Shown piece by piece: positions 21,832-32,678 of a stretch of DNA of 64,000 nucleotides. Below the pieces are notes generated by a model. That model was not told the DNA's origin, ran no database searches, and was given only the letters and a program-made list of their open reading frames with translations. The stretch is from Bretschneidera sinensis. Lineage: Eukaryota > Streptophyta > Magnoliopsida > Brassicales > Akaniaceae. The position numbers and the translations under genes were made by a program. The DNA is taken from NCBI GenBank assembly GCA_023935145.1, contig CM043699.1, positions 68,364,638-68,428,637 on the forward strand. The letters run 5' to 3'. Numbering within the stretch: position 1 is the first letter of the stretch; the number at the start of each line of letters is the position of its first letter.

Positions 21832-23046
21832 GGTAAGACAAACCAAAGGTTTGAAGCATTATTTACACAGGTGATGGAAGAGAATAGAGAAACTAGGAGC
21901 CAAGTGTCTAAGTTAATAAGCTCCTCAAGTGTGACTGAGCGAGGTAAGTTCCCTTCCCAAGCTCAGTCCGTACCTCAGGGCCAACATATGGCACAAGAAA
22001 ATCTAAAAGATGTAAATGCCATTGTGATCCGAAGTGGTAAGTCACTACACATCCCACCAATGAATGTATCCGAGGATGTGGAAAAGGGTCAAACTAGTAG
22101 TGATACTGAACTGACCAAAGACCTTGAAGTGACCCAAAGTCCTGTTAAGGCACCACACCCTCAAGCCTTAAGGTCAAACAAGAAAAATCTAGACTTAAAC
22201 AATGAAATCTTAGAGAACTTAAGGCAAGTGAAACTTAATCTTCCCCTTTTGCATGTGATTAAACAAATTCCTACCTATGCAAAAGTTCTCAAAGATTTAT
22301 GCACAATTAAGAGGAGACACCATGTCAAGAAAACTACATTCCTAACTGAGCAAGTTAGTACTTTAATTGAGGAAAGAATTCCCCCATAATACAAGGATCC
22401 AGGCTGTCCTACCATTGCTTGCAGCATTGGAAATCATGAGGTTGGACAAGCCTTACTAGATCTAGGAGCTAGTGTGAACTTAGTGCCATTTTCCATTTAT
22501 GTATAGCTAGGTTTAGGGAAAATCAAACCAACCGGTGTAGTGTTACAGTTGGCTGACCGTTCAGTCAAAGTACCCCGGGGTGTGGTAGAGGATGTGTTGA
22601 TTCAGATTGATAAATTTTACTATCCTGTTGATTTCCTAATCCTTGATAAAACTTCTGCTGTTGACACTAACTCGAAAATTCCTTTGATTTTGGGTAGACC
22701 TTTCCTTGCTACTGCAAATGCTCTGATTAATTGCAGGAATGGACTCATGAAGCTGTCTTTTGGAAATATGACCCTAGAAGTGAACATTTTCAATGTTGCA
22801 AAACAGCCCGAAGATAAGGATGAAAACCACCAGCTATATATGCTCGAGTCACTCATTGATGAGGGAGTTTCCATGGCTCATGATTTTGATCCTCTTAAGA
22901 ATTTTCTTGTTAATTCTGAGATTGATTTGTTTGATGATAAAACTAATGTAATTGATGTTTGTGCTGTTTTTGACAAATCTCAGGATTATGATACCCGCCG
23001 ATGGCAACCAAGGTTCGAAGAGTTGCCTGAAAGAAGTGAAAAATAA
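21832..23046 (+). pseudogene. Athila gag-pol linker and aspartic protease
   Basis: After the gag TAA the same frame continues (QRFEALFTQVMEENRETRSQ) through a linker to a retropepsin-type protease with the active-site motif ALLDLGASVN (about 22450) and the flap/C-terminal block IPLILGRPFLATANALI (about 22678-22728). The protease would cut the polyprotein. Stops: TAA at 22387-22389, TAG at 22504-22506, TAA at 23044-23046. The last two correspond to glutamine codons in copy E, and the first to lysine. The segment after the protease is acidic (DEGVSMAHDFDPLKNF). Confidence 0.82.
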
Positions 23047-25614
23047 ACCCCCTCAAAAAAGGCAGCACCTAAAGTCGACTTGAAGCCACTACCTAAGGGT
23101 TTAGAGCATGCATTTCTCAGTCCAGGTGATACCTTTCCTGTTATTATTTCATCTGAATTATCTGAGACCCAACATGAGAAACTGATTCAGACCTTAATTG
23201 CACATAAATCAGCCTTAGGATGGAGCATGGCTGATTTGAAGGGAATTAGTCCCCTGATCTGCTCCTATAAAATAAATTTGGATGAAGGAACCAGTCCTCG
23301 TAGAGACCCTCAACATAGACTTAACCCCACTGTGGTAATGAATGACCTAGGAGAGTTAGTCCCTACTAAACTTATGACTGGGTGGCGTATGTGCATTGAT
23401 TACAGAAAATTAAATGCTACCACCCGGAAAGACCATTTCCCACTTCCTTTTATTGATCAAATTCTTGAGCGTGTAGCTGGTCATCCTTTTTACTATTTCT
23501 TAGATGGTTATTCTGGTTATTATCAAATTGAAATTGCATTAGAAGACCAGGATAAAACCACTTTCACTTGCTCTTTTGGCACTTATGCTTTTCGTAGAAT
23601 GCCATTTGGATTGTGTAATGCCCCTACCACTTTTCAACGTTGCATGATGAGCGTTTTTAGTGACATGATTGAAAATTGCATGGAGGTTTTTATGGATGAC
23701 CTGACTGTTTTTGGATCTTCATTTGATACATGCTTGATGAATTTAAAAAAAGTATTAATTCGTTGTGAGGAAAAAGAATTGGTCTTAAACTGGGAAAAAT
23801 GCCATTTCATGGTATCATCTGGCATTGTCTTAGGACATATTGTCTCTTCTAGAGGAATAGAGGTTGATCAATCTAAGATTGAATTAATCTCTAAATTACC
23901 TACACCTAAGACAATAAAGGATGTGAGATCTTTCCTTGGTCATGCTGGTTTTTATAGGAGGTTTATACAAAATTTTTCCAACATATCTAGACCACTATGT
24001 GCCCTCCTACTTAAAGATGCCCCATTTGAGTGGACTCAAGCTTGTCAAGAGGCCTTTAAAATGCTGATTGGCAAGCTTACTTCAGCACCTATAATGCAGT
24101 CACCTCATTGGAATTTACCCTTTGAAATCATGTGTGATGCTAGTGACTACGCTGTAGGTGCTGTTCTTGGACAGCGAAGAGAGGGAAAACCTTTTGTCAT
24201 TTACTATGCTAGTAAGACTTTGAATAGTACTCAGATGAATTACTCCACAATTGAAAAAGAATTGCTAGCTGTAGTATTTGCTTTAGATAAATTTCGTGCA
24301 TATTTAATTGGTTCTCCTATCCTCATTTTTACAGATCATGCGACTCTCAAGTACCTTTTTACAAAGAAGGAGGCTAAGGCACGCTTAATACGATGGATCC
24401 TACTCCTACAAGAATTTGACATTACTATCAAGGACAAGAAGGGAGTAGAGAACGTAGTAGCTGACCATCTCTCAAGGCTTACATTTGAGGACACTTGCGA
24501 TGACACGCCAATTAAGGATGACTTTCCTGATGAGCATCTACTCTCTGTTAATTCTTTACCATGGTTTGCTCACATTGTGAATTATTTGGCCACATGTGCG
24601 ATACCTATGGATTGGAGCGCTCAAGACAAGAAGAAATTTTTGTATGAGGTACATAATTTTTATTGGGATGACCCCTATCTTTTCAAGTACTACCCTGACC
24701 AAATTTTGAGGCGTTGCATCCCTAATGAAGAGATTGCCAGCGTCTTAGAATTTTGTCACTCCCACGCTTGTGGAGGCCACTTTTTAATGAAAAAAACCGC
24801 TGCAAAAATTTTGCAGTGTGGATTTTATTGGCCTACATTGTTTAAAGATGCAAACACCTATTGTCGCTCATGTGAAAGGTGTCAAAAGTTAGGAGCTGTG
24901 TCTCGTCGAAATATGATGCCCTTAAACCCTATTTTGGTAATTGAAATCTTTGATTATTGGGGCATCGATTTTATGGGACCCTTTCCTCCTTCCTTCAGAT
25001 ACCTTTATATCATCGTGGCCATAGACTATGTATCTAAATGGGTAGAGGTAGCAGCTTGCCGAAGCAATGATAATAGAACGGTAATTAAATTTCTTAAAGA
25101 AAACGTGTTATCTCGATTTGGTACGCCACGTGCTATAATTAGTGATCGAGGTACGCATTTTTGCAACCGTTCTTTTGAAGCTTTGATGAGAAAGTATGGG
25201 GTGTTACATAATATTTTGACTGCCTATCATCCTCAGACGAGTGGGCAAGTAGAGCTCGCTAATAGGGAGATTAAACAAATTCTAGAAAAAACGGTTAATC
25301 CGGATCACAAAGATTGGTCTTTGAGACTAGTTGATGCGCTTTGGGCTTACCGTACAGCTTTTAAAACTCCCTTAAGTATGTCACCTTCTCGGCTTGTCTT
25401 TGGAAAGCCTTGCCACTTACTTGTAGAGCTCGAGCATCGAGCGTATTGGGCAATCAAATCTTTTAACTTTGGCATAGGAGAAGCAGGTAAGCTTCGGAAA
25501 TATCAATTGACCGAGTTAGAGGAGTTAAGAAATGATGCTTATGAGAGCTCTAGGATCTATAAGTCTAAAATGAAAATATTCCATGATAAAAATATTTTGA
25601 GAAAAAACATTTAA
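23047..25614 (+). pseudogene. Athila pol: reverse transcriptase, RNase H, integrase
   Basis: The frame is open for over 840 codons. [60 protein letters not shown] and the catalytic FMDDLTVFG (about 23689-23715). RNase [31 protein letters not shown] and [10 protein letters not shown]. Integrase: an HHCC finger (HSHACGGH to CRSCERCQK, about 24757-24891), then the core with [19 protein letters not shown] and [15 protein letters not shown]. Compared with copy E, 40 codons are missing at 23329-23331, between NPT and VVMN; these form the RT N-terminal block ending VPKKSG. So RT is probably dead although the frame is open. The frame shifts at about 25605, where one extra A sits in an A-run. Confidence 0.88.
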
Positions 25615-25855
25615 ACCTAATGATCGGGTGTTCTTATACGAATCTAGGCTCCATAAGCATCCTGGAAAACTTCGGTCGAGGTGGACCGGCCCTTTTGTAA
25701 TGAAAACTGTTTTTGAAAATGGGGCGGTAGAAATTGAAGATACTAGGGATGGTCGAATTTTCAAATTCAATGGTCAACGACTTAAGATCTTAGTCGATAG
25801 ATCAGATTCGGAAGTGGAAGACATTCCGCTTATGGATTCGGTCTACGCATCCTGA
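25615..25855 (+). pseudogene. Athila integrase C-terminus after a +1 frameshift
   Basis: The frame resumes as [20 protein letters not shown] and [17 protein letters not shown], the C-terminal DNA-binding part of Athila integrase, ending DSVYAS. In copy E it is continuous with the upstream part (58931-58398), which shows the break here is one added A in the run at 25604-25609. Confidence 0.85.
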
Positions 25856-27522
25856 CCACACAACATAGGTACATAGTTACTTTTATTTTTCTTTCTTTTG
25901 TTTTGTAGTTTTGTTTTGTTTTGTTTTTTTTTTTACTTTTTTTAGTCCATTTTAATGATTAATTTTTAGTGTGCTAACACCTCGTGGTACACTGCAGTTG
26001 CCTTCTTTTTGTGTGTTCTATGTTGTAGATCGGATCTTCAACAAGAAGTTGAGCATGCGGTTCAATTGGTCGTGCACGATTTTTTTTGCTCCACTCACCT
26101 TTGGTTAAACAGGGAGTTTCCTTAATTTTTGCTTTTATATTGAGGACAATGTTTATTTTCAGTTGGGGGTGAAGGAGGAGGAAACACATTTTTTATAACC
26201 GTTGAACATTTTTTAACCATTGAACTGCTTGGTGCCATCTTTGTTTTGTGTTTAGCATGCTTTGTGTTAGCTTTAGAGTCAATTTACATGTCAATGATAT
26301 AAAACTTAATTGAGATAGCATATAGCATTCAGAAGTAGTAAATCTTGCTTCGGTTTGAAATTAATTTAAGTATCAATCCTGATCTGGTTTGAGACTCTAG
26401 TTTGTGGTAAGATTGTATGATTAGTCTTAAACATTTAGAAAAGTTTTATGTGTGATTATTTTGTGAATATTTTTGTGGTCTCGACAAGCTCTAGAACTTA
26501 CTTGATAATCACTTGAGACGAATTCCTAGAATGCACACTACTTAGGATATGATATAGGCCATTTTTGAACCGTTTGAGCCTTTCAAACCTACCATTGCTA
26601 TATTTATAACTAGTCACCTATTTGAGCATTTTTCTTGAAAAGAAAAATTGAGCCTTGTTTCTTTCGATAAACCATTTACTTACCTTTATGAGCCTAAAAA
26701 TATTTTTATCCTTACCTTTCTTTTAAAAGAACTTAGTTATACACATGTTGTGAGAAGCACTTAAAAGGAGTAAGTGTGGAAATATGAAAAAAAAATATAT
26801 CACTACCGCAACCTAAGTACATTAAAGGAGATAAGTTGGGGGTTGTGGAAAAGATAAGAAAAAAAAATGATGAAAAAGAAGGTGAATGGTTATGTGCCAA
26901 AATAAAAAAAAATGAATTATGGCAAAGAAAGAAGAAAGAAAGAAAAAGAAAAGAAAAAAATGGTGATTTGTTGAAAGAAATGCTCGAAAAATGGTTGAAA
27001 GAGTTGAGTATGGAAGTAAAGGTTATCAAGTGCTTAAAGTGATTGTGTTAAAAGCTAAGAGATTGAGTTCTTTTACTTGTGAATCTTTCCCATTCTTTCT
27101 TAGCCTTTACCTTAGCCTAACGTTACAAGTTTATTAAAGACCTTTTGATCCAATGTAGTGTGATTTTTCTACAATAGTAGAGAGTGGTTTGAAATGTAAG
27201 CATATGGAGCTTGTTTTTGTGATTGACATCACGCTATTTATTATGTTTTTAGAGACCAAGATTTGTATTCATGAATATTATGCATAAAATCATCCGGATG
27301 TTTGGATAAATGGATTGTGGTAAGATGGATTTTAAGAGTCAATAACGATGTTAAGATTGATGTTTGAATTACTTTTGGATTTGGGTGAAATTTAATGATT
27401 CTTTGTGCCGTGTATTGTGTGCAAATTTTGAGAAAAAATGTGAATTACTCTTGGTTAACACTAATATTGCTTTTCATTTACTTTGATTCCCACCATAGAA
27501 TTCATCTCTTAATTTCGCTTGA
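25856..27522 (+). other. Athila 3' non-coding region
   Basis: No env-like frame is present, unlike in some Athila elements. Two PPT-like motifs precede the true one: AGTTGGGGGTGAAGGAGGAG (26161-26180), preceded by the small hairpin ATTGAGGACAAT (26139-26150), and AAGTTGGGGGTTGTGG (26833-26848). A purine-rich A/G tract follows at about 26850-26970. The same order is found in copy E (58150-57300 on minus). A short frame at 26836-27042 is not kept in copy E, so I do not call it a gene. Confidence 0.7.
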
Positions 27523-27541
27523 ATTGCTAGGGACTAGCAAT
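27523..27541 (+). other. Conserved hairpin beside the PPT
   Basis: ATTGCTAG and CTAGCAAT form a perfect 8-bp stem with the 3-base loop GGA. The PPT follows at once. Confidence 0.7.
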
Positions 27542-27558
27542 AAGCTAGTTGGGGGTTG
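27542..27558 (+). other. PPT of Athila
   Basis: AAGCTAGTTGGGGGTTG abuts the 3' LTR start TGATGAG; it is the expected plus-strand primer. Confidence 0.85.
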
Positions 27559-28858
27559 TGATGAGAGTCATAAAATGCCTTTCAGCAGTGGTTAATTGTT
27601 AGCATTTTAGGATTGATCTCGGTCTTTATTGTGCTTTTATATGTTAATAACTCTAAAGTAATATTATTGGACACTGACTTATTTTAGTGTAATTTACAGG
27701 TACTTTGAGTTTAAAAGAGAAAAAGAAGCGATCGTTGCTTAAAAGACCAAGATCCCATGCTTCTGGAAGGACAAGATGGACTGATGCCTGAATTGCGATC
27801 GAGCGCACATCCCACATCGAGCAAGGTACTCTGAAGTGCATATGCGATCGAGCGCACAAGCTGCAATCGAGTGCATGTGCAATCGATCGCACTCGGGCTG
27901 CGATCGAGAGCACCCGGACAGTATCCCACATTGGCTAGATAACACATAGCATTTCAGGAGTTTTCCTATATAAAGACCCACTCTGCTCAGCTGAAATCAT
28001 CATTCAATCGGAGCTCATCTGAATACATCAGAGAGTGAATCCAGAGGGCCTTTAGGAGTAATCCAAAGGGCCTTTAGGACGAATCCGAAAGTATAAATTT
28101 GAAGGCAAGCTGAGGAATCGCCGAAGCTTTCGCTACCGATGAGGAGATGATCGTTGAGAGGCCAGAGGCAACTCAAGGAAGCATGAGCTCCATGAGCAGC
28201 TAGTCTTCAAGCAAGGCGAAAGGATGAATCCCTAGGTGTAGTTGTTCTTATTTCTTTTATTTGATTCAGTTGTAGTTTAGTATTATTTTCATTAAATATT
28301 GTTATGTTTTATTCTTTAATTTAATTAAGTAGATTTTTATTAGTCCGGTTATTGCATGCTTCTTTTCCATATAAGTTCAGTCATGCTTTTCTTATGTGTA
28401 TCTGTTTGGGTGTGATTGAGTCCGGTAGATCTCTTTTATAGATTTGTCCATTGCTGCGGTATTGTCGTTAGATATATCATCGTTTTTTGATAATTTATAA
28501 GTTGGGTCATGTGTGCATGAAAGTAGAGAATAATTCATAACAATTACATTAGGATTTATAGTTGCACTTTAATTGAATATTTTCCGATTGCTTGTTTGGG
28601 ATGTGAAACTTGCAATCGAGACAAAAAAAACTGAATCAAGTTAGGATTAAAGCAACGAGCCCAGGGAGGATTCCTGGAACCTTATCATTCTTAATTATAT
28701 TTCAAACCTATTTACACAATCAAAAAACTCATATTCATTTAATCTTTTTATCATTTGTGTTAAGGTTAACACCTTCTTTTGTAATTAACTTGTTTTCCTG
28801 TGGAATCGACACCGCAAAACTGTACTACAATAACCGCGTTATGTTTTGGGCGTAATTA
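27559..28858 (+). repeat. 3' LTR of Athila
   Basis: 1300 bp; ends CGTAATTA (CA lost to TA). Palindrome array 27795-27915, TATA CCTATATAAAG at 27965-27975. It lacks a unit of about 25 bp in the array and a roughly 16-bp duplication near 28720 that the left LTR has. Confidence 0.95.
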
Positions 28859-28863
28859 GTATC

Positions 28864-29247
28864 CCATGGAATCCAGCTGCCCCTATGAGATCGAATTTCT
28901 CCTCAAATCCGGGAGATATCTTAAATCTTTCAGCAGCCTTGTCATTCCATCAAACATCCTCACCTAGATGTCTCCCGTGCCCCTCACTTGGTAAGAAATA
29001 TCATTCCCCAAGAAAACTCTTTCATCATTGGTTTCCTTGAAATTCTTGAACCAACTCCGGTGAGGGCACATGTGATGAGTGCACCCAGAATCCAAGATCC
29101 ATTTCACGCTGCCTTCTTGCCCCTTGCTCATACTTGAGCACATAACAAGAACATCATCATCTTGCTGTTCTATCTTGGCAACTGAAGCCTCTCCATTCTT
29201 GGTATGGCTTCCTTCTCTATCCCTCGTTATCTTCTTGCAATCTTTCT
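28864..29247 (-). pseudogene. copia A zinc knuckle end, protease and start of gag-pre-integrase
   Basis: On minus it reads a complete zinc knuckle CYYCHKKGHVKKDC at about 29280-29239, one base out of frame with gag, then WILDSGCTHHMCPHRSW, the copia aspartic protease with an intact DSG, then blocks ending near 28864 at the Athila insertion. The reading continues at 19054. Some shifts are present, but this is the best-kept protease of the three copia copies. Confidence 0.78.
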
Positions 29248-29904
29248 TTACATGACCCTTCTTATGGCAGTAGTAACAACTTTTCCCTCCAAATCTCGAT
29301 TTGGAGTGCTCTCTCCTCTACCTCTATCCCGGTAGTAGCCATGCATGTTGTTGTGCACTCTCCCATGGCTCTCTCCTCTACCTCTGTCCTGGTAGTAGCC
29401 ATGCATGTTGCTGTGCACACTCTTATGGCTCTCTCCTTTACCTCTGTCCTGATAGTAGCCATGGTTGCTGCCATACCGAGTAGTTGGACTTCTTTTAATG
29501 AACAACCTTCCTCCACGTGATGCACTCCTCATCTTGGCATCAAGATCATCTTGCAGCTCTTTATTAGGATCAAATTTAAAAGCAAAGATTCGTTTAAGAA
29601 GATACCTCTTAGTAGGGAGAGTCTTGGCAAGAAACAACTCATTTAGTTTCTTCCATATGACAGTTGGATCTTTCGAGTCTCCACACTCCCTTGTGACATT
29701 ATCTGACATGTGCAAGAAGATGGTGCTATATTCCATCTTCTTCATCTCATTCCGCTGGTTCTCCGTGGTACTTGCTGGAAAAACGTCATCTCCTCCAATC
29801 ACCAAGTCCACCTTTTGTTGCACAAGAACCGCCTTGATCTTCCGCTTCCAAAGCGAAAAATCTTCATTTCTATCAAACTTCTCAATACCGAAATTTGAAC
29901 CCAT
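29248..29904 (-). pseudogene. copia A gag with internal tandem repeats
   Basis: Starts MGSNFGIEKFDRNEDFSLWK, as in copia B and C, and includes FLHMSDNV and IWKKLNELFLAKTL (UBN2-type Gag core). Near its end a block around HGYYQDRGRGESH is present three times (60-bp DNA repeats at about 29330-29470), whereas copia B has about one such unit. After the third unit one base is missing relative to the zinc-knuckle frame at about 29310, so the frame ends without the knuckle. Gag forms the particle; the extra glycine/arginine-rich repeats might bind RNA, but that is inference. Confidence 0.8.
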
Positions 29905-30254
29905 CTTGCGGAGAATATCCCTTGATTTATGCAGCACCCACAAATGATTTCCAACTTATTCTAAATCTCAATAACATAGATCGAAGATTGATCTCAATAC
30001 AGTTCTTGAATCAACCTTAAGAACATGATCAGATCTTGATCTTTACTTCGTTCTTGAATCACCCTCAAGAACATGATCTGATATCGATCTTAACTCCATC
30101 TTTCATTCACCTTAAAAACACGATCAGATATAGATCTTTACTCCGTTCTTGAATCACCCAAGAAGTTGACCTCCGATTCATGGAGTCTTGACTCCATCAC
30201 CTTCTCTTCTTGCTCTGACACCCGCCAATCTTGGCTCTAATCCCACTGTTCAAA

Positions 30255-30266
30255 GCTCTGAAACCA
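30255..30266 (-). other. Primer binding site (tRNA-iMet) of copia A
   Basis: On minus TGGTTTCAGAGC, one change from TGGTATCAGAGC, directly after the 5' LTR. Confidence 0.85.
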
Positions 30267-30267
30267 C

Positions 30268-31140
30268 TATTGGAAATCACCTTGACAAGATTCCTAGGTG
30301 GTGATCTTCCAAACACCCAAGTCTAGAATGACTTGTAGAAAGAAATGATACAGCAAACGAAGCAAAGAAAGAAGACACACAATTTGTTATCGAGGTTCGG
30401 CAATAGCCTACGTCCCCGTGAGTTCCTCCAAACTCTCTACACTAAATTAATGGTTCTTTACAATACAACAACCCTCTCCAAGAAATCTCAAGTTCTTGAA
30501 GAAACAAAGAAGAGAACAAGAAAGACCTAATCACTTTCTATACTAATCTCTCTCTTTACAACCAGCCTCTCTAATGTGTCCCTCTTGTATGTCTGCGTCT
30601 TTGCACTCTCATAAAATTCTCTCATTCATACATATGTCTCACAAGTTACATCACATTCTTGTTGATAATGAAGCTAGATGACCCTTTATATAGTGCACCA
30701 ACTTCTTGTCCAATCTTGTGTGTCATTCTCCACCCTTAGATCTTGATGACCAATCAACCATGGCCCTCCATCAATCCTAAGTGATGCTGTGCATTTTAAC
30801 CTTACACCCACACACTTAACAAGAGGCTTAACCAAGTTGAGTATGTGTGCCTCAGTGTGCCTAACGCCTAGGCACTGAACAAGGGGCAGCGCAGCGCTAG
30901 GCAAAGCACCCTTTTCACCACTCGCTGGGCGGTGCGGCACTGGTGAGGGAGAGGTACGGCGCACACCGGTGCTGGCCCCCTCATAGCTGTGCGCACTCTT
31001 TTGCTTTGCTTAATAGAGGTGTGCACACACACCCAAAGTGATGCACACACATGTGTGCACTCTTTTAACATGCTTAAATTAATTCTTCCAACCTTGGTTT
31101 AAACCTTTAACCATGTTTAAACCTTAGACAAATACCAACA
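30268..31140 (-). repeat. 5' LTR of copia A
   Basis: 873 bp, TATTGGAAATCACC to AATACCAACA on plus. GC-rich array 30858-30990; TATA box CTATATAAAG on minus at about 30693-30684. It lacks one GC-rich unit present in the 3' LTR. Confidence 0.9.
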
Positions 31141-32592
31141 TAACGTAATTTATTTTTATTACTTACCAAATCCTGTTTGGTTTTCCTTCAATTACTCTAT
31201 TTCTTTAAACACTTTGGGACCAAAAGAAATGTTGAAAGAGCAAAATTTTGAAGAGGTTTATAGGAGAATTTTATAGAGAGTCACGGGAAGCTATAAGAAA
31301 AACAGAAGGTAATACTGTAATTTTTATTTTTGAATTTTTAGCATACATGAAATATCCTGGAATTCAAAGTGGGAATTTTCAAAAGGTATAAATTATGAAG
31401 AATTGAAGAATAAATTAGATATTTTAATATAAATATTATGTCAGGTGTTGACAATTAGCAACCGGGGGAAATTGCTGAGAGGAGCAAGAAAGGCAATGAG
31501 GTGATTCACGGGTAGATCTAAGTGCTACGTCGTGAGTTAGATTTACTTTAAGCAATCTAGATAAAAATGAAATATCTAGTGATAATATTAAAATAAATTA
31601 TTAGGTTATGCTTTGGTGGTAGATGAAAAATTGATTGATAGGTATGATATGAATATTGGACATGTAGAAAATTATTATGTGAGAAGTAATATTATTAGAA
31701 TAATGAGTCAATTTAATAATGATAGTGATAAATAAAATTCTTGATGAGTTATGGTCGATAATTGATGTGATACATGAAGAGAAGAAATTAGTGAAATTGA
31801 TCAAATAGAAATTTGAGGAAAGACAAGATAGCTAAATTTAATATTTGAATTCATATTTGTTTTTATATTATTGTTCATATGCATATTTTATATCGTTGTT
31901 CATATGCATGTGTATAAAATAAAAGAACCAGGAGGGGGCCGATCTAAGATAAAAACATGTCGACATGTGGGAAGATTTTCCCTAATAATAATTCATGCAT
32001 TGCATCTGTTTTACATATTGATTGTATTACTGAAGTGTTGTTGTTATTATACATTTATTTATAGATAAATGAGTCTCACAGAAAGACAGTTATGGTGAGA
32101 AAGAAACATAAAAGTATGATATGATAGGAACTATCTAAATATTAGACTATATGCTATTATCCAGTCATATGAGATATAAATGATTAAATATTAATAGGCT
32201 ATTTATACAAATTGAATACTTCTAGTAAATTTAATTCACTAAGCTTGTGAAGCTCATCCCTCATTGTACAATGATTTCAGGTAGCAGACAGGACAAATAG
32301 TCTGGTGGGTTGAGAGTTAGACAAAATCATTTTTTGTAAGCCATGTACGTGTCCACATACTCAGACTAATGGGAAAATAAAATAAAAATTTATTTGTAAA
32401 TATTCATGCATTTTTCATTGTATATTATGTTTAAGTTAAGATTAAAATAATGTACCTCCCCTTTTGAGGGTTGAAAATTAAAGTAAAAATTTCTATTAGT
32501 ATTACTTTTATTGTTGTATATGTGTCATGCTGAGATTTTCAAAATATGGTGACACCGTCTCGAGGGTGGCCATCCTAGGATGGGTCGTTACA
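31141..32592 (+). repeat. Chromovirus 5' LTR, second part
   Basis: Resumes right after copia A and ends GGGTCGTTACA just before the PBS. It is AT-rich and non-coding. Together with 15463-15720 the LTR is about 1.7 kb. No gene is seen in it. Confidence 0.8.
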
Positions 32593-32596
32593 ATTT

Positions 32597-32608
32597 TGGT
32601 ATCAGAGC
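32597..32608 (+). other. Primer binding site (tRNA-iMet) of chromovirus
   Basis: TGGTATCAGAGC, four bases after the LTR end; a perfect match to the usual plant site. Confidence 0.9.
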
Positions 32609-32678
32609 ATTAGGTTTATGATTCTGTAGACTGCATGAGAACTTAAAGAAGTGGAATATCTAAATAAACTATATTTTA

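Larger units (their letters stand above)
19055..28858 (+). mobile_element. Full-length Athila (Ty3) retrotransposon
   Basis: 9804 bp on plus: LTR 19055-20392, tRNA-Asp PBS 20398-20415, gag from 20602, DLGAS protease, RT, RNase H and integrase to 25855, a 1.7-kb non-coding 3' part without an env-like frame, PPT, and LTR 27559-28858, with perfect GTATC duplications. Its RT blocks ([33 protein letters not shown]) are Athila-type. It is broken by several point stops, one frameshift and a 120-bp in-frame RT deletion. A second copy of the same family (E) lies at 55437 in the opposite direction. Confidence 0.92.
15721..31140 (-). mobile_element. Ty1/copia element A (Tork-like), non-autonomous lineage
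   Basis: Minus-strand element with LTRs 31140-30268 (5') and 16657-15721 (3'), PBS 30266-30255, gag from 29904, protease, integrase and a damaged RT/RNase H. An Athila (19055-28858) splits it in the gag-pre-integrase domain. Its flanks TAACA (15716-15720) and TAACG (31141-31145) are a target duplication with one change; the left end reads CG instead of TG. RT and RNase H carry the same in-frame deletions as copia B. Confidence 0.85.

Noticed and set aside
23080..25614. Intact, active Athila polymerase gene
   Set aside because: The frame is open, but 40 RT codons are missing relative to copy E, a frameshift truncates integrase, and gag and protease upstream contain stops.
26836..27042. Small lysine-rich open frame in the Athila 3' region
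   Set aside because: The matching region of copy E has indels that are not multiples of three and no equivalent frame. The bias comes from an A/G-rich tract.
25856..27522. env-like third gene of Athila
   Set aside because: Some Athila elements have one, but here all frames are short and broken in both copies and I see no signal peptide or membrane segment.
29465..29947. 160-codon plus-strand frame
   Set aside because: Exact antisense of the copia A gag; the same happens at 35461-35757 and 42326-42739 opposite the other gags.
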